Shown: positions 8,147 through 16,807, counted from the stretch's first letter. The stretch is 64,000 nt of DNA from Hyphomicrobium sp. (GCF_009026145.1 NZ_WBUE01000003.1:1-64000); one strand, 5' to 3'. Translations and numbers: made by a program. Notes: generated from the letters alone by a model not told the origin.

Positions 8147-8171
8147 TGATACAGAGATTATAGCTGTATCA
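8147..8171. promoter_or_regulatory. Palindromic operator TGATACAG-N9-CTGTATCA
   Basis: A perfect 8-bp inverted repeat with a 9-base AT-rich spacer. On the minus strand the spacer contains TATAAT, so a bound protein would cover a -10 element. Half-sites recur at 1516-1523 and 3407-3414 upstream of two other element genes. The AlpA-like protein nearby is one candidate binder. Confidence 0.6.
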
Positions 8172-8200
8172 TAAGAGGTGCCAGGGCCCTTGATGCGCAA

Positions 8201-8225
8201 AGGCCCCGGTGTGGAGCCGGGGCCT
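8201..8225 (-). terminator. Terminator of the AlpA-like gene
   Basis: A 9-bp GC stem (AGGCCCCGG / CCGGGGCCT) with a 7-base loop sits 10 bases after the stop at 8235. The minus-strand tail is only TTTG. Confidence 0.55.
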
Positions 8226-8234
8226 GGCTTCCTC

Positions 8235-8429
8235 TTACGAGGAGGCGGCAGCGTCTCGTCGAGAGATGCGCTCCTCGAGCCACGCCATTACTTCCTGCTC
8301 GATCCACCCTACCCGGTTCGCGCCGAGCCGTACCCGCTTGGGGAATTGGCCTGCTTGTTCCAGACGGGCGATGTGCTGCATCGAGTAGACGACGTAGTCC
8401 TTGAGCTGCTTCTTCGAGAGGATCTTCAT
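8235..8429 (-). CDS. AlpA-family regulator / excisionase-like protein
   Basis: Sixty-four residues containing the whole AlpA-type helix-turn-helix: ILSKKQLKDYVVYSMQHIARLEQAG, then FPKRVRLGANRVGWIEQEVMAWLEERI. The FPKRVRLG...RVGW wing is diagnostic of the prophage CP4-57 AlpA/MerR-like excisionase group. The ATG at 8429 was chosen because AAGGAG lies 8 bases upstream; a GTG three codons earlier is inferior. It stands just before the integrase gene's 3' end, in the same direction, as recombination directionality factors often do. Likely roles are excision control and integrase regulation. A perfect 16-bp palindrome lies 21 bases upstream. Confidence 0.85.
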   Translation of the reverse strand: MKILSKKQLKDYVVYSMQHIARLEQAGQFPKRVRLGANRVGWIEQEVMAWLEERISRRDAAASS

Positions 8430-8450
8430 TGCAGTCACTCCTTTTGAGGG

Positions 8451-8466
8451 AGCGATTGCAATCGCT
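8451..8466. promoter_or_regulatory. 16-bp perfect palindrome upstream of the AlpA-like gene
   Basis: AGCGATTGCAATCGCT is its own reverse complement. It lies between the integrase stop and the AlpA-like start, so it is placed as an operator for the regulator. Confidence 0.55.
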
Positions 8467-8530
8467 TTCCCAGGTTTGCGCCCGGTCGAGCAGGTATGAG
8501 GCTAGCGGAAAAGCAGTGTGTCGACAATAT

Positions 8531-9700
8531 TCACACTGCTGAACATACCTTCGCAATGTATGCGTCGTACTTCTCCATCGCCTCGCGCATCTCTTTTTGC
8601 CACCGGTACCGATTGTAGATTTTGGCGATCGGGGTCAGCGTACCGGTCTTATGGTTGAGGAGCGCCTCCGTCACATGCGGAGGCGTCCCGAGGGATGCGT
8701 GAATGGTGGAAAAGGTGCGGCGCAGGTCGTGCAAGGTCCAGCCGGTCACTCCACTCTTCTTATCCAGAGACGCCTTGAGCTTGTTCCAGCCTCTTATCAA
8801 ACCGCCAGTCTTGCTGGAGGGGAAGAGGAGGGCAGAATTTGGGGATGAACCTTTTGCAGGCACTTCAGCGGAGCGGGTTGAGGGCTGGATTTTTTCGGCC
8901 GTTTGTGTCGAAGAAAGAGATACCAGAAGAATTGAATTGGCGAGAGGAGATAGAGGAATAGTGTGCTCCTCGCCGTTCTTGGTGATGTGCGGGGGGAAGG
9001 TGATAGAATGCGGCAATGGCTGATCGGTATGTAGCGTAATCCAAGCGCTTTCAAGCGCCGCAATTTCGCTGCGCCGCTGCCCAGTGAGCATGAGCATCCG
9101 CACGATCTTGCCGAAGCTGTCGTTTTCGCAGGCCTGCCAGATGGCTTTTAGCTCTGCGTCGGTGAGGGTGCGCTCACGGCTTTTCTGCTTCGCCTGTGAG
9201 AGCCGCTGGCAGGGGTTGGTTTCAAGGTCGTGACGCGAGATGCACCATGCGAAGAAGGCGCGGAAAGAAGCGAGCGCTTGGTTACGAGCAGCGGGAGTGA
9301 GCTTAGAGATTAGGTCGCTCAATCGCTGTGCGGTCTGATCGGAGAGCCGGCCCGACAGCCGTGACAGATGGCGCTCGTAGTATGCCCTGGTGGAGGGGCG
9401 TACATGGATGTCGGCCAAATACGCCTTCACAGCGTCGTCGGTGGTGCGGGATGAGGGAAGGATTGCGCGCAGCGTTTTCTGCGCTCGGAGACGCCGTGCG
9501 GCCTCTCTGGCGTCTGCTAGCGAGACTTCCCCGAAGCGTCCGATTGTATGACGTTTGCCTGAGCCGAGCATGACGATGAACGTCTTCGCGCCGCCGTGTG
9601 AGATTCGGAGTTTGAGGGGCGAATTCTCGTCGTCGTACGTGACCTGCCCGGTCGGTGGAAGCGGTAAAGCTCTGATAGATACGTCGGTGAGGCGAGGCAT
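8531..9700 (-). CDS. Tyrosine integrase (P4-type)
   Basis: A 389-residue site-specific recombinase. The N-terminal arm-binding domain is of the DUF4102 type (YDDENSPLKLRISHGGAKTF, then the GRFGEVSLADAR motif). A core-binding helical domain spans about 85-170. The catalytic set is visible: Arg 209/210 in LTGQRRSEIAALE, Lys 241, HDLRR at 324-328, His 350 in LLNHK and Tyr 362 in IYNRY. All active residues are present, so the enzyme is probably functional. It lies 134 bases from the tRNA-Thr fragment and points away from it. It is the integrase that placed this element at that tRNA. Confidence 0.95.
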   Translation of the reverse strand: MPRLTDVSIRALPLPPTGQVTYDDENSPLKLRISHGGAKTFIVMLGSGKRHTIGRFGEVSLADAREAARRLRAQKTLRAILPSSRTTDDAVKAYLADIHVRPSTRAYYERHLSRLSGRLSDQTAQRLSDLISKLTPAARNQALASFRAFFAWCISRHDLETNPCQRLSQAKQKSRERTLTDAELKAIWQACENDSFGKIVRMLMLTGQRRSEIAALESAWITLHTDQPLPHSITFPPHITKNGEEHTIPLSPLANSILLVSLSSTQTAEKIQPSTRSAEVPAKGSSPNSALLFPSSKTGGLIRGWNKLKASLDKKSGVTGWTLHDLRRTFSTIHASLGTPPHVTEALLNHKTGTLTPIAKIYNRYRWQKEMREAMEKYDAYIAKVCSAV

Positions 9701-9833
9701 CTCCGAGGCACCAGAAATTGTGAGTAGAGGGGTGGAAAGATGAGTAGCGAGACGACGTGAAAATGTAAATATATCAATTTGTTATGTGTGCTGGTGAGCA
9801 GGAGGGAGAAGGGGCGAGAAGGCGGTGAATTAG

Positions 9834-9880
9834 TATTCGTAATGACGGGGTCGGGGGTTCGAATCCCTCTTGCGGCACCA
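9834..9880 (+). other. Attachment site: 3' fragment of tRNA-Thr(CGT)
   Basis: The 47 bases begin at the anticodon loop (TTCGTAA, anticodon CGT) and run through the 3' half of the anticodon stem, the variable loop, the T arm (GGGGGTTCGAATCCCTC) and the acceptor strand to the encoded CCA. The bases before the loop do not pair with the 3' anticodon-stem half, and no D arm or 5' acceptor strand is present, so this is not a complete tRNA. Such a fragment is what P4-type integrases leave at the far end of an island. The intact tRNA should lie at the other end, left of the window. Confidence 0.85.
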
Positions 9881-9937
9881 TTCTTTTCAAGCTTTTCACG
9901 GCTGCGTCGGTTCTACGCTGGCCTGCAGCGGACGATT

Positions 9938-10045
9938 TCAACCAGTTCCGAAAAGAGCCTTCACAGCGCTTGCCAGGTACTCTGGGCTGTAAGCTGCGTA
10001 GCGCTCCGTCACCGCGCGCACCGCTTGCCTGCGCTGTGACCCAGT
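9938..10045 (-). pseudogene. C-terminal remnant of a second tyrosine recombinase
   Basis: On the minus strand, one frame ends AVTERYAAYSPEYLASAVKA and reaches a TGA at 9938. ERYAxxSPEYL is the usual surrounding of the catalytic Tyr in phage-type integrases, with the helical tail intact. Upstream the family likeness fades within about 40 codons and no start is present. The remnant sits outside the attachment fragment, which points to an earlier element that used the same tRNA and has since decayed. Confidence 0.55.
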
Positions 10046-10170
10046 TGAGCTGACACCTCCCCCAGGGCGCGACACCGCGTTTCCGCATCCATCGCGCAGC
10101 CGTATGGCTGAAGCTGTACGAGGGTTGCGGGCCTTACTGGCCGCCGGGTTCGAGAGTGATCGTCACCGCG

Positions 10171-10608
10171 CTATTCGCAAGGGACTTGGAGCGTCTTTCC
10201 GATCTCCGCAAAGTACCTCGAGCAAAGCTCGCGCGCCGCTGGCTTGGGTGGAGTCTTGGTTCCGCGGCTCGCCGGCGCGGTCGCTGGCGACACCGGCTTC
10301 GGCAGGTCCGCGGGCTTGGCCGTCGCCTCATCCGCCGGCGCTTGAGCCTCTCCGCCATTGCACGGGCCGAGGAGAGTCTGCTCCGTGAGCTTGCCGTAAA
10401 AGTCGACGTGCAGGTGATAGCGCTGACCGTCGCGGCAAGCATCGAGCTTGAACGGGGGCTTGGTCCTCTGGAACTCGAGCTGCTCGTAACCCTGCTCGGT
10501 CAGCTCGCGACGCACACGCTCGACGCCGTGGGCATAGGCAGGGGTGGCCCAACCCAACGCAACGAGGACCAAAGCTGCGGCGGCCGAACTTGCTCGTACA
10601 TTAGCCAT
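10171..10608 (-). CDS. Secreted two-module protein of unknown function
   Basis: A 145-residue exported protein: signal peptide 1-26 (cut after AYA), then a conserved module HGVERVRRELTEQGYEQLEF through CRDGQRYHLHVDFYG to a Cys. A Pro/Ala-rich linker and a second short module (ELCSRYFAEIGKTLQVPCE) complete it. Both modules recur nearly unchanged in the larger paralogue just upstream (10705-11925). It is the last gene of the long minus-strand run that starts near 23761. The paired cysteines suggest a disulfide-bonded periplasmic protein. No enzymatic motif was recognised. Confidence 0.8.
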   Translation of the reverse strand: MANVRASSAAAALVLVALGWATPAYAHGVERVRRELTEQGYEQLEFQRTKPPFKLDACRDGQRYHLHVDFYGKLTEQTLLGPCNGGEAQAPADEATAKPADLPKPVSPATAPASRGTKTPPKPAARELCSRYFAEIGKTLQVPCE

Positions 10609-10704
10609 GAGTGGCAGCCTTTTGACACTATGTAGTAGCGGCGCCCGGCAGATGTAACCGGGTGGCGCATCCTCCTTGCCCCAGTACCGGTTTCTGTACC
10701 TCCG

Positions 10705-11925
10705 CTACTCACATGGCACTTGGACCGTTTTTCCAATGTTCGCGAAATACCGGGAACAAAGCTCCTTCGCAGGCGGTTTAGGTGTCTCCTTCTCGGCCGT
10801 CGATTTGCCTATCGGCTCTCCGGGGGGAGCGCTCTCAGATCGGTTCAGCCTCTCAAGACCGCGTTGGGCAATCTCGATATCGGGCTGGATCGACAGGGCG
10901 CGTTTGAAGTGCGTCACGGCCTCCTCGTTGCGGCCCTCACTTTCCGCGACCAGGCCTGTGACTGCGATTACGAACGGATTGTTTGCAGCAAGCTTCAGGG
11001 CTGCATCTGCGTCAGTCTTGGCCTCAGCCGGGCGCCCCTTCTGCAAAAAGGCCCGAGCGCGCTCGCTGAGGATGACGGCGCGCTCGCTGGGGAGAAGAGT
11101 TCGCTGCGCCGGCGAGTCGAGAACCTGCGAAAAACCGTCGATGGCAGCGTCATATGACTTGGCTGCGTGGCTGGCGCGAGCACGTAGGAGGAGCAAGTCG
11201 GTGTTATTGGGCTCGTAGCGCAAGGCCTGGTTGGAATCAGCGAGCGCCTGTTGCGCATTGCCATCGCCCAGGTGGGCCAGGGCGCGGCCCCGCAAAGCGC
11301 AGACGGAGTTTGACCGCTGTTGCAGCGCACTTGTGAAGTCGGCGATTGCATCCGGATACTTTCGGTACCGCCATAGGACCTCGCCTCGCTGGCAGTAGTA
11401 CTGCGGATTATCCGGTTCAAGGGCAATAGCCAGGGCAAGATCCTCGATGGCTTGCTCGTATTGCCCCAACAGCTTCCGCGCCGCTCCGCGATTGCCGAGC
11501 GCTGTCGCCTTGGTTTGGGAATCCAATTCGCGATTCTCGGATAGGCGGGTGCAAGCCGGAATGGCCACTTCTGGGTTGGCCGTATCTGCACACTGGCTGG
11601 TGTCTATGGAGGCGCCGCGCGTAGGCGCGGCTTCCTGCGGCGCGGTCGCATCTCGCGTCGATGACCCACTTTCACTGCACGGCCCGATCGCGGTCTTTTC
11701 CGTAATCTTACCGTAATAGTCCACGTGCAGGTGGTAACGCTGGCCGTCGCGGCAGGCATCGAGCTTGAACGGGGGCTTGGTCCTTTGGAACTCGAGCTGC
11801 TCGAAACCTTGCCCAGTCAGCTCGCGGCGAACACCCTCGACACCATGGGCGCAGACTGAGGTCGTCCAGTCCAATGCAACGAAGACCAGAGCTCCGACAG
11901 CAAAGCCTGCTTTCACAAGTGCCAT
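10705..11925 (-). CDS. Secreted TPR protein, paralogue of the 145-residue protein
   Basis: A 406-residue exported protein. The signal peptide is followed by the same HGVEGVRRELTGQGFEQLEF and CRDGQRYHLHVDYYG module as the downstream neighbour, and the C-terminus again reads ELCSRYFANIGKTVQVPCE. Between them lie roughly 270 residues of TPR repeats, for example YEQAIEDLALAIALEPDNPQ and NEEAVTHFKRALSIQPDIEI. The start at MALVKAG aligns with the neighbour's start; the 9-residue longer form is not needed. Likely a periplasmic scaffold. The pair arose by duplication with gain or loss of the TPR block. Confidence 0.85.
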   Translation of the reverse strand: MALVKAGFAVGALVFVALDWTTSVCAHGVEGVRRELTGQGFEQLEFQRTKPPFKLDACRDGQRYHLHVDYYGKITEKTAIGPCSESGSSTRDATAPQEAAPTRGASIDTSQCADTANPEVAIPACTRLSENRELDSQTKATALGNRGAARKLLGQYEQAIEDLALAIALEPDNPQYYCQRGEVLWRYRKYPDAIADFTSALQQRSNSVCALRGRALAHLGDGNAQQALADSNQALRYEPNNTDLLLLRARASHAAKSYDAAIDGFSQVLDSPAQRTLLPSERAVILSERARAFLQKGRPAEAKTDADAALKLAANNPFVIAVTGLVAESEGRNEEAVTHFKRALSIQPDIEIAQRGLERLNRSESAPPGEPIGKSTAEKETPKPPAKELCSRYFANIGKTVQVPCE

Positions 11926-11969
11926 GAGCGACAACCGCAAAAGCCAACACAAACAACTATATCACCCCC

Positions 11970-12086
11970 TCATCTAAACAAGACGTATTTGATGAGCGCA
12001 GCAATTGCGAGCACCAGGATAAGTAGTCCGATCCAGCTCCCAATTCCCATCCCCCACATCATCCACCCGTCGGCCATGTCATGCAT
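11970..12086 (-). CDS. Small Met/Trp-rich membrane protein
   Basis: Thirty-eight residues: MHDMADGWMMWGMGIGSWIG followed by a hydrophobic helix and a short basic end. GGAGG lies 7 bases before the ATG. Met and His before a single membrane helix are common in tiny proteins accompanying copper-resistance genes. It is too short for confident family assignment. Confidence 0.65.
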   Translation of the reverse strand: MHDMADGWMMWGMGIGSWIGLLILVLAIAALIKYVLFR

Positions 12087-12108
12087 GGGGGAACCTCCGA
12101 ACTCGGCT

Positions 12109-12576
12109 CTAGCGTACGTCGAGGGTGTGCACCGATAGCCTGCTCAAGCTCATCGAGAACCAGGTAAAGATAACAACGTCGATCAACGATGCCATCGTCG
12201 CCTGGACCATGACGATGACCTGAAAGACCGAGAGCAGATTTGCGCCGCGCATCCAATCGACAAAGGCGTAAACCACTACAAAGAGAGGCAAGAGGGAGAT
12301 CAGGATCTCGATCATTGCGTGCGTGACGCCGCTGCGCGGCTGAGCCAGGATGGCACGCGCCTGCAGCGCGACATAAAGCAGAGCGATGACGCCGACCCAT
12401 GAAACGTGCCACATGGCCGCATCCACCGTTTGCAGCTCTGGCGAATGGCCCCACCAGAGCACGTACCACAGCAGTCCGGCGAAGATGATCGGCGCACCGT
12501 GATTGAGCAGGAAGGCTAATGTGCCGTGCGATCGCCGCGCGGAGACGTCTTCTGGCTTATTCGGAGGAACGGTCAT
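12109..12576 (-). CDS. Four-helix membrane protein of unknown function
   Basis: One hundred and fifty-five residues with about four hydrophobic segments (near 23-43, 56-75, 84-107 and 115-140). The start at MTVPPNKPED was chosen because GAGGG is 7 bases upstream. The longer frame would run far into the upstream ICMT-family gene. No family was recognised. It is part of the copper-associated minus run. Confidence 0.7.
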   Translation of the reverse strand: MTVPPNKPEDVSARRSHGTLAFLLNHGAPIIFAGLLWYVLWWGHSPELQTVDAAMWHVSWVGVIALLYVALQARAILAQPRSGVTHAMIEILISLLPLFVVVYAFVDWMRGANLLSVFQVIVMVQATMASLIDVVIFTWFSMSLSRLSVHTLDVR

Positions 12577-12586
12577 GATCATGCCC

Positions 12587-13240
12587 TCACGTCCGTGCGC
12601 CAGCGGGGCCCGACAGGCGGGGAATAAAACCCGGCACCTCGAGGGCGTACTGCCGGTAGGCGTCGCCGAACTCTGTGATCGCTTCGCGCTCCTCTTGGTG
12701 CGCGAGACGGACATACATCCACACCAGCACCGGGAACATGAGCAGGGTGAGGATCGTCGGCCACTGCAGCAGGAAGCCGAACATCACCATGATGAAGCCG
12801 ACGTATTGCGGATGGCGCACGTAAGCGTATGGACCCGTGGTCGCCAGGGCGTGCCTCTTCTGCGCCCGGTAAAGCACGGACCACGCACTCGAAATGAGAA
12901 AGAAGCCGCCGCCGATGAAAGCAAAACTTAGAAGGTGGAATGGCCCTAAGTGCGGGTTCGCTTTCCAGCCGAACAGCATCTCCAAGAGATGGCCGGCATC
13001 ATGCGAGAACCAATCAATGTCCGGGAACCAGGTCTGCAGCCATCCCGACAGAAAGTAGATGGTGAGCGGAAAGCCGTACATCTCGGTGAACAGCGCGACA
13101 ATGAACGCGCTAAAGGCGCTGAAGGAGCGCCAGTCGCGCGGCGTATTCGGCTTGAAGAAGGTGAAGGCGAAGAAGATGAAGATCACGGAGTTGATAATCA
13201 CGAGGCTCCACAGTCCATAAGCCGGTGCTTGCTCAGTCAT
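12587..13240 (-). CDS. Isoprenylcysteine carboxyl methyltransferase-family membrane protein
   Basis: A 217-residue integral membrane protein of the ICMT/phospholipid methyltransferase superfamily. The SAM-binding signature GPYAYVRHPQYVGF is near residue 140, and an EEREAITEFGDAYRQY tail follows, as in bacterial members. About five membrane segments precede it. The true substrate of bacterial homologues in metal-resistance clusters is not known. They could modify lipids or membrane proteins. AAGGAGAG lies 5 bases before the ATG. Confidence 0.85.
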   Translation of the reverse strand: MTEQAPAYGLWSLVIINSVIFIFFAFTFFKPNTPRDWRSFSAFSAFIVALFTEMYGFPLTIYFLSGWLQTWFPDIDWFSHDAGHLLEMLFGWKANPHLGPFHLLSFAFIGGGFFLISSAWSVLYRAQKRHALATTGPYAYVRHPQYVGFIMVMFGFLLQWPTILTLLMFPVLVWMYVRLAHQEEREAITEFGDAYRQYALEVPGFIPRLSGPAGART

Positions 13241-13281
13241 GACTTCTCTCCTTCCGATCTATCCCAGCTTTCAGTCGAGCC

Positions 13282-13548
13282 TCATTGATCCGAACCGGCC
13301 TGGCCACTTGGGCGGCGCCCGTGGCCACCATGGCCTCCGTGTCCGCCGTGGCCGAAGATGTGCAGCAAAGGACAGGCCAGGACCAGCAGCCACAGCCCGA
13401 TGCCGAGGATGTGCGCGCGATGCTCACTCACCAAGAGGAATCCGCCGATAAGCAGGAGCGCGAGCCACACGATGAATGTTCGCGACCCCCAGAAGCTTTC
13501 TTCCGATGACGGCTGCCCTTCGTGATGGGTGTGTTCGTGATCTGTCAT
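13282..13548 (-). CDS. DUF2933 family small membrane protein
   Basis: Eighty-eight residues with a His-rich N-terminus (MTDHEHTHHEG) and two membrane helices. The diagnostic DUF2933 block SEHRAHILGIGLWLLVLACP is followed by a Cys and HIFGHGGHGGHGGHG. DUF2933 proteins accompany copper and other heavy-metal ATPases. The His/Gly repeat probably binds metal ions at the membrane surface. Confidence 0.85.
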   Translation of the reverse strand: MTDHEHTHHEGQPSSEESFWGSRTFIVWLALLLIGGFLLVSEHRAHILGIGLWLLVLACPLLHIFGHGGHGGHGGHGRRPSGQAGSDQ

Positions 13549-13569
13549 GTTGGAGCTCCTTATTGCGGC

Positions 13570-14421
13570 TCATCCTCCGGCCGCACCTGCTATGGCTGGC
13601 TTGACCGCTGACCACGAGGTCACAAGCCCCCATTTGCGTGCGAGCGCCTGGACGGGAGCAAAGCCAGCCTCGTGCAGGTAAACCGGTACATGGCCGCGCA
13701 GGTTGGACGTAGCAGAAGATATGAACAGCAGCGGCCAGACCAGTAGCCACCACAGCGCATTCGCCGGCCGATCTATATCGACCGCAAGCAGTCGCCCGCC
13801 GTCCCTCAGAACGCGGTAAACCTCGCGCACACCAGTGCGCTTCGCCTCAGGTGGCAAGTGATGCAGCATGAAGCTCGAGAGGACGACGTCGAACGATGCA
13901 TCCGCATAGGGCAGCGCCTCGATGGCGGCGAGCCGAAACGTTGCCAAGCTCCCTTCCGACGCCGCGTTCTGCCGTGCTGCCGCGATCATAGCCGCACTTG
14001 GATCGATGCCCGTCGCATGCCCGGAAGGCCCGACCGCAGCGGCAGCGAGACGCGTGAGCAGACCCGTGCCGCAGCCCACGTCGAGCACGCGGTCGCCGGT
14101 TGCGATGTTGGCGAGACGCAACGTTTCGAGCCTGAAGTCTTGCCCGATGCCGAGGTTCGAACACAACGCATCGTAGAACGGAGCGGCCCAGCCAATGGTG
14201 ACGCCCTCGGTGTGCACCGCCGCCTCGTCGATGGCACGCCGCGACTGATGCCCAACCCAGAGCGCCCACGCCATCGAGATCAGGCAGCCCAGCAATAGGA
14301 ACCCAAGAAGGACGGTAAGGAGCGAGGGACCGGAGGCGATGAAGGCAAGCGTCGCCAAGGCGGCCATGGCCATGGCACACAGCACCATCGTATTGCGGCG
14401 TCGGATAACATTGCTCCTCAT
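13570..14421 (-). CDS. Membrane-anchored class I SAM methyltransferase
   Basis: A 283-residue protein with one or two N-terminal membrane segments (about 13-60) and a class I methyltransferase domain. Motif I is [16 protein letters not shown]. The [19 protein letters not shown] and [13 protein letters not shown] strands follow. The start at 14421 has AGGAG 7 bases upstream and overlaps the stop of the copper ATPase by ATGA, so the two are translationally coupled. The substrate is unknown; a lipid or quinone-type molecule is plausible given the anchor. Confidence 0.85.
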   Translation of the reverse strand: MRSNVIRRRNTMVLCAMAMAALATLAFIASGPSLLTVLLGFLLLGCLISMAWALWVGHQSRRAIDEAAVHTEGVTIGWAAPFYDALCSNLGIGQDFRLETLRLANIATGDRVLDVGCGTGLLTRLAAAAVGPSGHATGIDPSAAMIAAARQNAASEGSLATFRLAAIEALPYADASFDVVLSSFMLHHLPPEAKRTGVREVYRVLRDGGRLLAVDIDRPANALWWLLVWPLLFISSATSNLRGHVPVYLHEAGFAPVQALARKWGLVTSWSAVKPAIAGAAGG

Positions 14422-16802
14422 GGCATTGCTCCTAGCGGCGTTGCTCCTTGGGCAAGCTTCATGCGCTTGAGCAGCGCAGAGTTGACAATGACCGATAGCG
14501 AGCTCAGAGCCATTGCCGCGGCAGCGATGATCGGGTTGAGAAAACCGAAAGCCGCTACAGGAATCGCCACGGTGTTGTAGAAGAAGGCCCAAAACAGATT
14601 CTGCTTGATCTTCCTGAGCGTCGCGCGGGCGATGCGGATTGCCGTAACGACGTCGGAGACCTTGTCTCGTACCAGGATGATGGAACCCGTTTCCTTCGCC
14701 ACGTCCGAGCCCGAGCCGATGGCAATGCCAATGTCCGCGGCGGCGAGCGCAGGCGCGTCATTCACTCCGTCACCCACCATGGCGACGGTCTCATCCTGGC
14801 TCTGCAATTCTTTGATGATACGGACCTTATCGCCAGGCAGGACTTCCGCGAACACGCGGTCTATCCCAAGTTCGCGTCCGATGGCATTGGCTGTGCGCTC
14901 GTTATCACCGGTCAACAGAGCCACCCCGACCCCATCGTCGCGCAAAGCTGCCACGGCCTCTACTGCGTCAGGCTTCAATGTGTCCGCGACAGCGATGATG
15001 CCAGCGAGCTGCCCATCGATGGCGAGTAGCATCGCCGTCTTCCCTTCCTGCTCGAGGCGCCTCATTTCGGGTTCGGCTTGGCCGGCGTCGACACCCTCCT
15101 GCCGGAGCAAGCGCCGGTTGCCGAACAGCACCTTTCGACCATCGATCATTCCGCATATGCCATGTCCCGCCACGGCCTCGAAATCCTTGACGCTGGGTAG
15201 CGCAAGCTGACGGTGCTGCGCCGCGCGCACTATGGCTTCCCCAAGAGGATGTTCGGATCCCACTTCAACGGCCGCGCAACAGCGCAAAAGCTCGACGGGA
15301 TCGTTGGTCCCGATGGGCACAATGTCGGTCACGTTGGGCTCACCCCGCGTGAGCGTCCCAGTCTTGTCGAACACTACCGTGGTGATCTTCCTGGCGCGCT
15401 CCAACACCTCTGCCCCGCGGATCAGGATACCCGCCTCTGCACCTTTTCCGACGCCCACCATGAGCGCCGCCGGCGTCGCGACACCAAGCGCGCAGGGACA
15501 GGAGATGATCAGGACGGCAATGAATGCGAGCAGCGCTTGCGGGAAGTTGCCGACCGCCCACCAGCCAAAGAAAGCAACGAAAGCGACGATAACGACCGCC
15601 GGGACGAAATACGCCGTTACCTGGTCCGCGATCCGCTGCACCTGCGCCGTGCTCGACTGCGCCTCTTCAACGAGCTTGATAATCTGCGACAGTGCCGTAT
15701 CCCGACCAACGCGCGTCGCGCGAAAATGCAGCAGGCCGCTACGATTGAGCGTGCCGCCTATAACTTTCGCACCGCGCACCTTCTCGACGGGCATCGATTC
15801 GCCTGTGAGCATGGACTCGTCGACCGATGACGACCCTTCAACGACATCTCCATCGGTTGGAATGCGCTCGCCGGGACGGACGACAATTGTTTCGTCCACC
15901 ATGATCGATTCAGCGGGGATCTCAATTTCTTGACCATCGCGGAAGACGTGCGCCACAGCGGGCCTCAGATCCATCAACTTGCGCACCGCCGCAGATGAGC
16001 GCTTCTTGATGATCTCCTCCATGTATTTGCCGAGCAAGACGAACGCGATGATGACGGCAGAGACCTCGAAATAGACGTCACGTTCCTCGACCTTCACCGG
16101 CAGCACTTCGGGAAAGAAGACGACGGCGACGCTGTAGAGGTAGGCAACGGTGGTTCCCAGCGCGATCAGGAAGTCCATATTGATCGAGCGCGTACGGATC
16201 GCTGCGATGGAGCCCTTATAGAAGCTCCACCCCCCGATGAACTGCACCGGGGTCACCAGAATGAACAGCCACACACCCCACGTGAACCATGGAAGCGCCG
16301 GGATCGGCGCCCAAGTGATCAGCGTAGCGCCGGCCGCCAGTGCGATGAACGCGGCCGCGCGCAGGATGGCGAGTGCGAGCACTCCCGTGAGCGCGATCGT
16401 GACGCGCCAGCGCATCGATTTGAGTTCACGCTCGGGGTCCTCGAAGGTGTGCTTACAGGTCGGGCTGCAGAAGTAATACGTCCGCCCGCTGGACTCCGCG
16501 GTTAGGCCAGCTGCAATTGCGGCCGTCTTCTCGACCATCATTCCGCATATTGGATCCTTGGCGAGCTCTTTGCGCGGCCCGATATGCTCTCGCGCGGCAG
16601 GTCGCGAGTCATCGTCGGCCTTTGGCTGCTTCGCAGACTGCGCGCCGGCATAGGCTTGCGGGTTAGCCTTGAACCTGGCCACACAATGGGTCGAGCAGAA
16701 ATAATACGTCTTGCCCTTGTACGTTGCGGTTCCAGCCGCTTTGTCCGGAACGACTGTCATGCCGCAGACAGGGTCCATGACCTCTGTTGTGGCCTTAAGC
16801 AT
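14418..16802 (-). CDS. copA: Copper-type P1B ATPase with two YHS domains
   Basis: A 794-residue metal-pumping ATPase. In place of the usual HMA domains it has two YHS metal-binding domains: DPVCGM...YYFCSTHC at about 9-50 and DPICGM...YYFCSPTC at about 82-120. Eight membrane helices, the TGES actuator loop, the ISCPCALG ion-binding helix, DKTGTLT phosphorylation site, HPLGEAI nucleotide-site motif and [10 protein letters not shown] hinge are all intact. CPC with YHS domains is typical of Cu(I)/Ag(I) exporters of the CopA/SilP type. The ATG at 16802 is preceded by a weak GAG and lies 5 bases after the DUF5676 stop. The CueR operator upstream of the run supports copper specificity. Confidence 0.9.
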   Translation of the reverse strand: MLKATTEVMDPVCGMTVVPDKAAGTATYKGKTYYFCSTHCVARFKANPQAYAGAQSAKQPKADDDSRPAAREHIGPRKELAKDPICGMMVEKTAAIAAGLTAESSGRTYYFCSPTCKHTFEDPERELKSMRWRVTIALTGVLALAILRAAAFIALAAGATLITWAPIPALPWFTWGVWLFILVTPVQFIGGWSFYKGSIAAIRTRSINMDFLIALGTTVAYLYSVAVVFFPEVLPVKVEERDVYFEVSAVIIAFVLLGKYMEEIIKKRSSAAVRKLMDLRPAVAHVFRDGQEIEIPAESIMVDETIVVRPGERIPTDGDVVEGSSSVDESMLTGESMPVEKVRGAKVIGGTLNRSGLLHFRATRVGRDTALSQIIKLVEEAQSSTAQVQRIADQVTAYFVPAVVIVAFVAFFGWWAVGNFPQALLAFIAVLIISCPCALGVATPAALMVGVGKGAEAGILIRGAEVLERARKITTVVFDKTGTLTRGEPNVTDIVPIGTNDPVELLRCCAAVEVGSEHPLGEAIVRAAQHRQLALPSVKDFEAVAGHGICGMIDGRKVLFGNRRLLRQEGVDAGQAEPEMRRLEQEGKTAMLLAIDGQLAGIIAVADTLKPDAVEAVAALRDDGVGVALLTGDNERTANAIGRELGIDRVFAEVLPGDKVRIIKELQSQDETVAMVGDGVNDAPALAAADIGIAIGSGSDVAKETGSIILVRDKVSDVVTAIRIARATLRKIKQNLFWAFFYNTVAIPVAAFGFLNPIIAAAAMALSSLSVIVNSALLKRMKLAQGATPLGAMP

Positions 16803-16807
16803 TGCGG

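Larger units (their letters stand above)
7793..8234. other. Structured non-coding region
   Basis: These 442 bases lie between the 241-residue gene and the AlpA-like gene. They hold an 18-bp inverted repeat 102 bases apart, a GCGCTT-TTT-AAGCGC hairpin at 8076-8090, a 25-base operator-like palindrome and the terminator of the AlpA-like gene. A 90-codon minus frame at 7875-8147 overlaps all of this and is probably not a gene. An origin of transfer or replication is possible here. Confidence 0.5.

Noticed and set aside
7875..8147. A 90-codon minus frame between the 241-residue gene and the operator
   Set aside because: It has no ribosome-binding site, overlaps both arms of an inverted repeat and begins inside a palindrome. 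The translation is low in hydrophobic core pattern.
9774..10088. A 104-codon minus frame containing GFEPPTPSL
   Set aside because: This peptide is the familiar artefact of reading the antisense of a tRNA 3' end. It confirms the tRNA fragment and is not a gene.
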